Shown here piece after piece: positions 5,058-5,595 of a stretch of DNA of 5,595 bases. Origin of the DNA: Candidatus Dormiibacterota bacterium. GTDB taxonomy: Bacteria > Chloroflexota > Dormibacteria > Aeolococcales > Aeolococcaceae. Numbering within the stretch: position 1 is the stretch's first letter; every line of letters begins with the position of its first letter. The notes below the pieces were generated by a model. That model was not told the origin of the DNA. It saw only the letters and a program-made list of their open reading frames with translations, and ran no database searches. The position numbers and the translations under genes were made by a program. The stretch spans positions 1 to 5,595 of the forward strand of contig JAFAJR010000325.1 in NCBI GenBank assembly GCA_019236085.1. The letters run 5' to 3'.

Positions 5058-5595
5058 ATGCCCGCCTCCGTCGACGCTGCGGCCGAAACCCTTCTCCGCC
5101 AGCTGCTGCGCCGCATCGAGGGCGGCCGCCTCACGGTCGTTCAGGATGGCCGGCGGACCCGCTACGGCGCAGCCGACGGGATCGACGCGAATCTCGAGGT
5201 GCGCGAGCGTTCGGTGTGGCGGTCGGCAATGCTCAGCGGCGGCGTGGGCTTCGGCGAGGCGTATGTCGACGGACGCTGGGACACCGATGATCTCGTGCCG
5301 TTGCTGCGGCTGCTGGCACGCAATGTCGACAGGCTCAACTCACTGGTGCGAAATCCTGTCACGCGGCTTCGCGCCCTGGCCGCGCTTCGTCCGCGCAGTC
5401 CGAGCGAGGCCGACGACCGCCGCAACATTCACGCGCACTACGACCTGGGCAACGAGTTCTTCCGCCTCTTCTTGGATCCCACGATGGCGTATTCCTGCGC
5501 GTTGTTCGAGCGTCCCGGCATGTCGCTCGAGGAGGCGCAGCTGGCGAAGTTCGATGCCATTGCGTCGCGGCTCGGGTTGTCCCCGGACTCGCACG
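5058..5595 (+). CDS. cfa: Cyclopropane-fatty-acyl-phospholipid synthase, N-terminal part (runs off the right edge)
   Basis: This is an open frame of 179 codons, still open at the window end. The enzyme transfers a methylene group from S-adenosylmethionine to the double bond of unsaturated acyl chains in membrane phospholipids. The N-terminal accessory region (about 8-115) shows LLRRIEGGRLTVV (16-28), then GVGFGEAYVDGRWDTDDL (62-79), a typical feature of this family. The hallmark HYDLGNEFFRLFLDP (127-141) and TMAYSCALF (142-150) follow; Cys147 corresponds to the bicarbonate-binding Cys139 of E. coli Cfa. The window ends before the expected S-adenosylmethionine motif (VLEIGCGWG type). ATG 5058 was chosen because an in-frame TGA at 5028-5030 leaves no other ATG, GTG or TTG upstream. 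A mycolate-type or other fatty-acid methyltransferase of the same superfamily is possible, but the N-terminal region favours a true phospholipid cyclopropane synthase. The gene is separated from its neighbour by a terminator-like hairpin, so it is likely expressed independently. Confidence 0.94.
   Translation, partial: MPASVDAAAETLLRQLLRRIEGGRLTVVQDGRRTRYGAADGIDANLEVRERSVWRSAMLSGGVGFGEAYVDGRWDTDDLVPLLRLLARNVDRLNSLVRNPVTRLRALAALRPRSPSEADDRRNIHAHYDLGNEFFRLFLDPTMAYSCALFERPGMSLEEAQLAKFDAIASRLGLSPDSH

Noticed and set aside
5162..5594. Minus-strand open frames at the right end
   Set aside because: They are antisense to the cyclopropane synthase frame, which carries the family hallmark motif; their products are Arg/Ser-rich with no domain.

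Overview
The window is a GC-rich bacterial chromosome fragment. Nearly all third codon positions are G or C, two of the minus-strand genes with a supportable start begin with GTG, and minus-strand genes are packed with overlaps or gaps of a few bases. A lipobox lipoprotein, a large Sec-type secreted protein, an actinobacterial-type coiled-coil family and a cyclopropane-fatty-acid synthase together suggest a soil-type actinobacterium or a similar high-GC lineage. That placement is inference from style and families; there is no phylogenetic marker in the window.

Left half (1-3113, minus strand): one apparent four-gene operon, read from right to left. It starts with a covalent-flavin secondary amine oxidase of the monomeric sarcosine / N-methyltryptophan oxidase family (1947-3113). 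An uncharacterised coiled-coil protein follows (1232-1954, 8-bp overlap), then a ten-helix EamA/DMT transporter (292-1227, 4-base gap, strong ribosome binding site), and then a small lipoprotein that runs off the left edge (1-255, 36-base gap). The lipoprotein is open at the window edge. A plausible shared theme is oxidation of an N-methylated or cyclic amino acid plus export or import of a small metabolite, but only the operon layout supports that link.

Middle (3114-3280): a divergent intergenic region of about 170 bases. It holds an interrupted 10-bp perfect inverted repeat, further copies of the same core motif, an extended -10 box reading rightwards and the ribosome binding sites of both flanking genes.

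Right half (plus strand): a 552-residue exported protein of unknown function with 16 cysteines after its signal peptide (3281-4939). Two hairpins follow in tandem, the second a long GC-rich one acting as the probable terminator. Then comes the 5' part of a cyclopropane-fatty-acyl-phospholipid synthase (5058 to the right edge), cut before its S-adenosylmethionine-binding motif.

I saw no tRNA, rRNA, CRISPR array, transposase or attachment site. The most interesting items are the uncharacterised cysteine-rich exported protein, the operator-like repeat before it, and the unusual active-site substitution in the amine oxidase.
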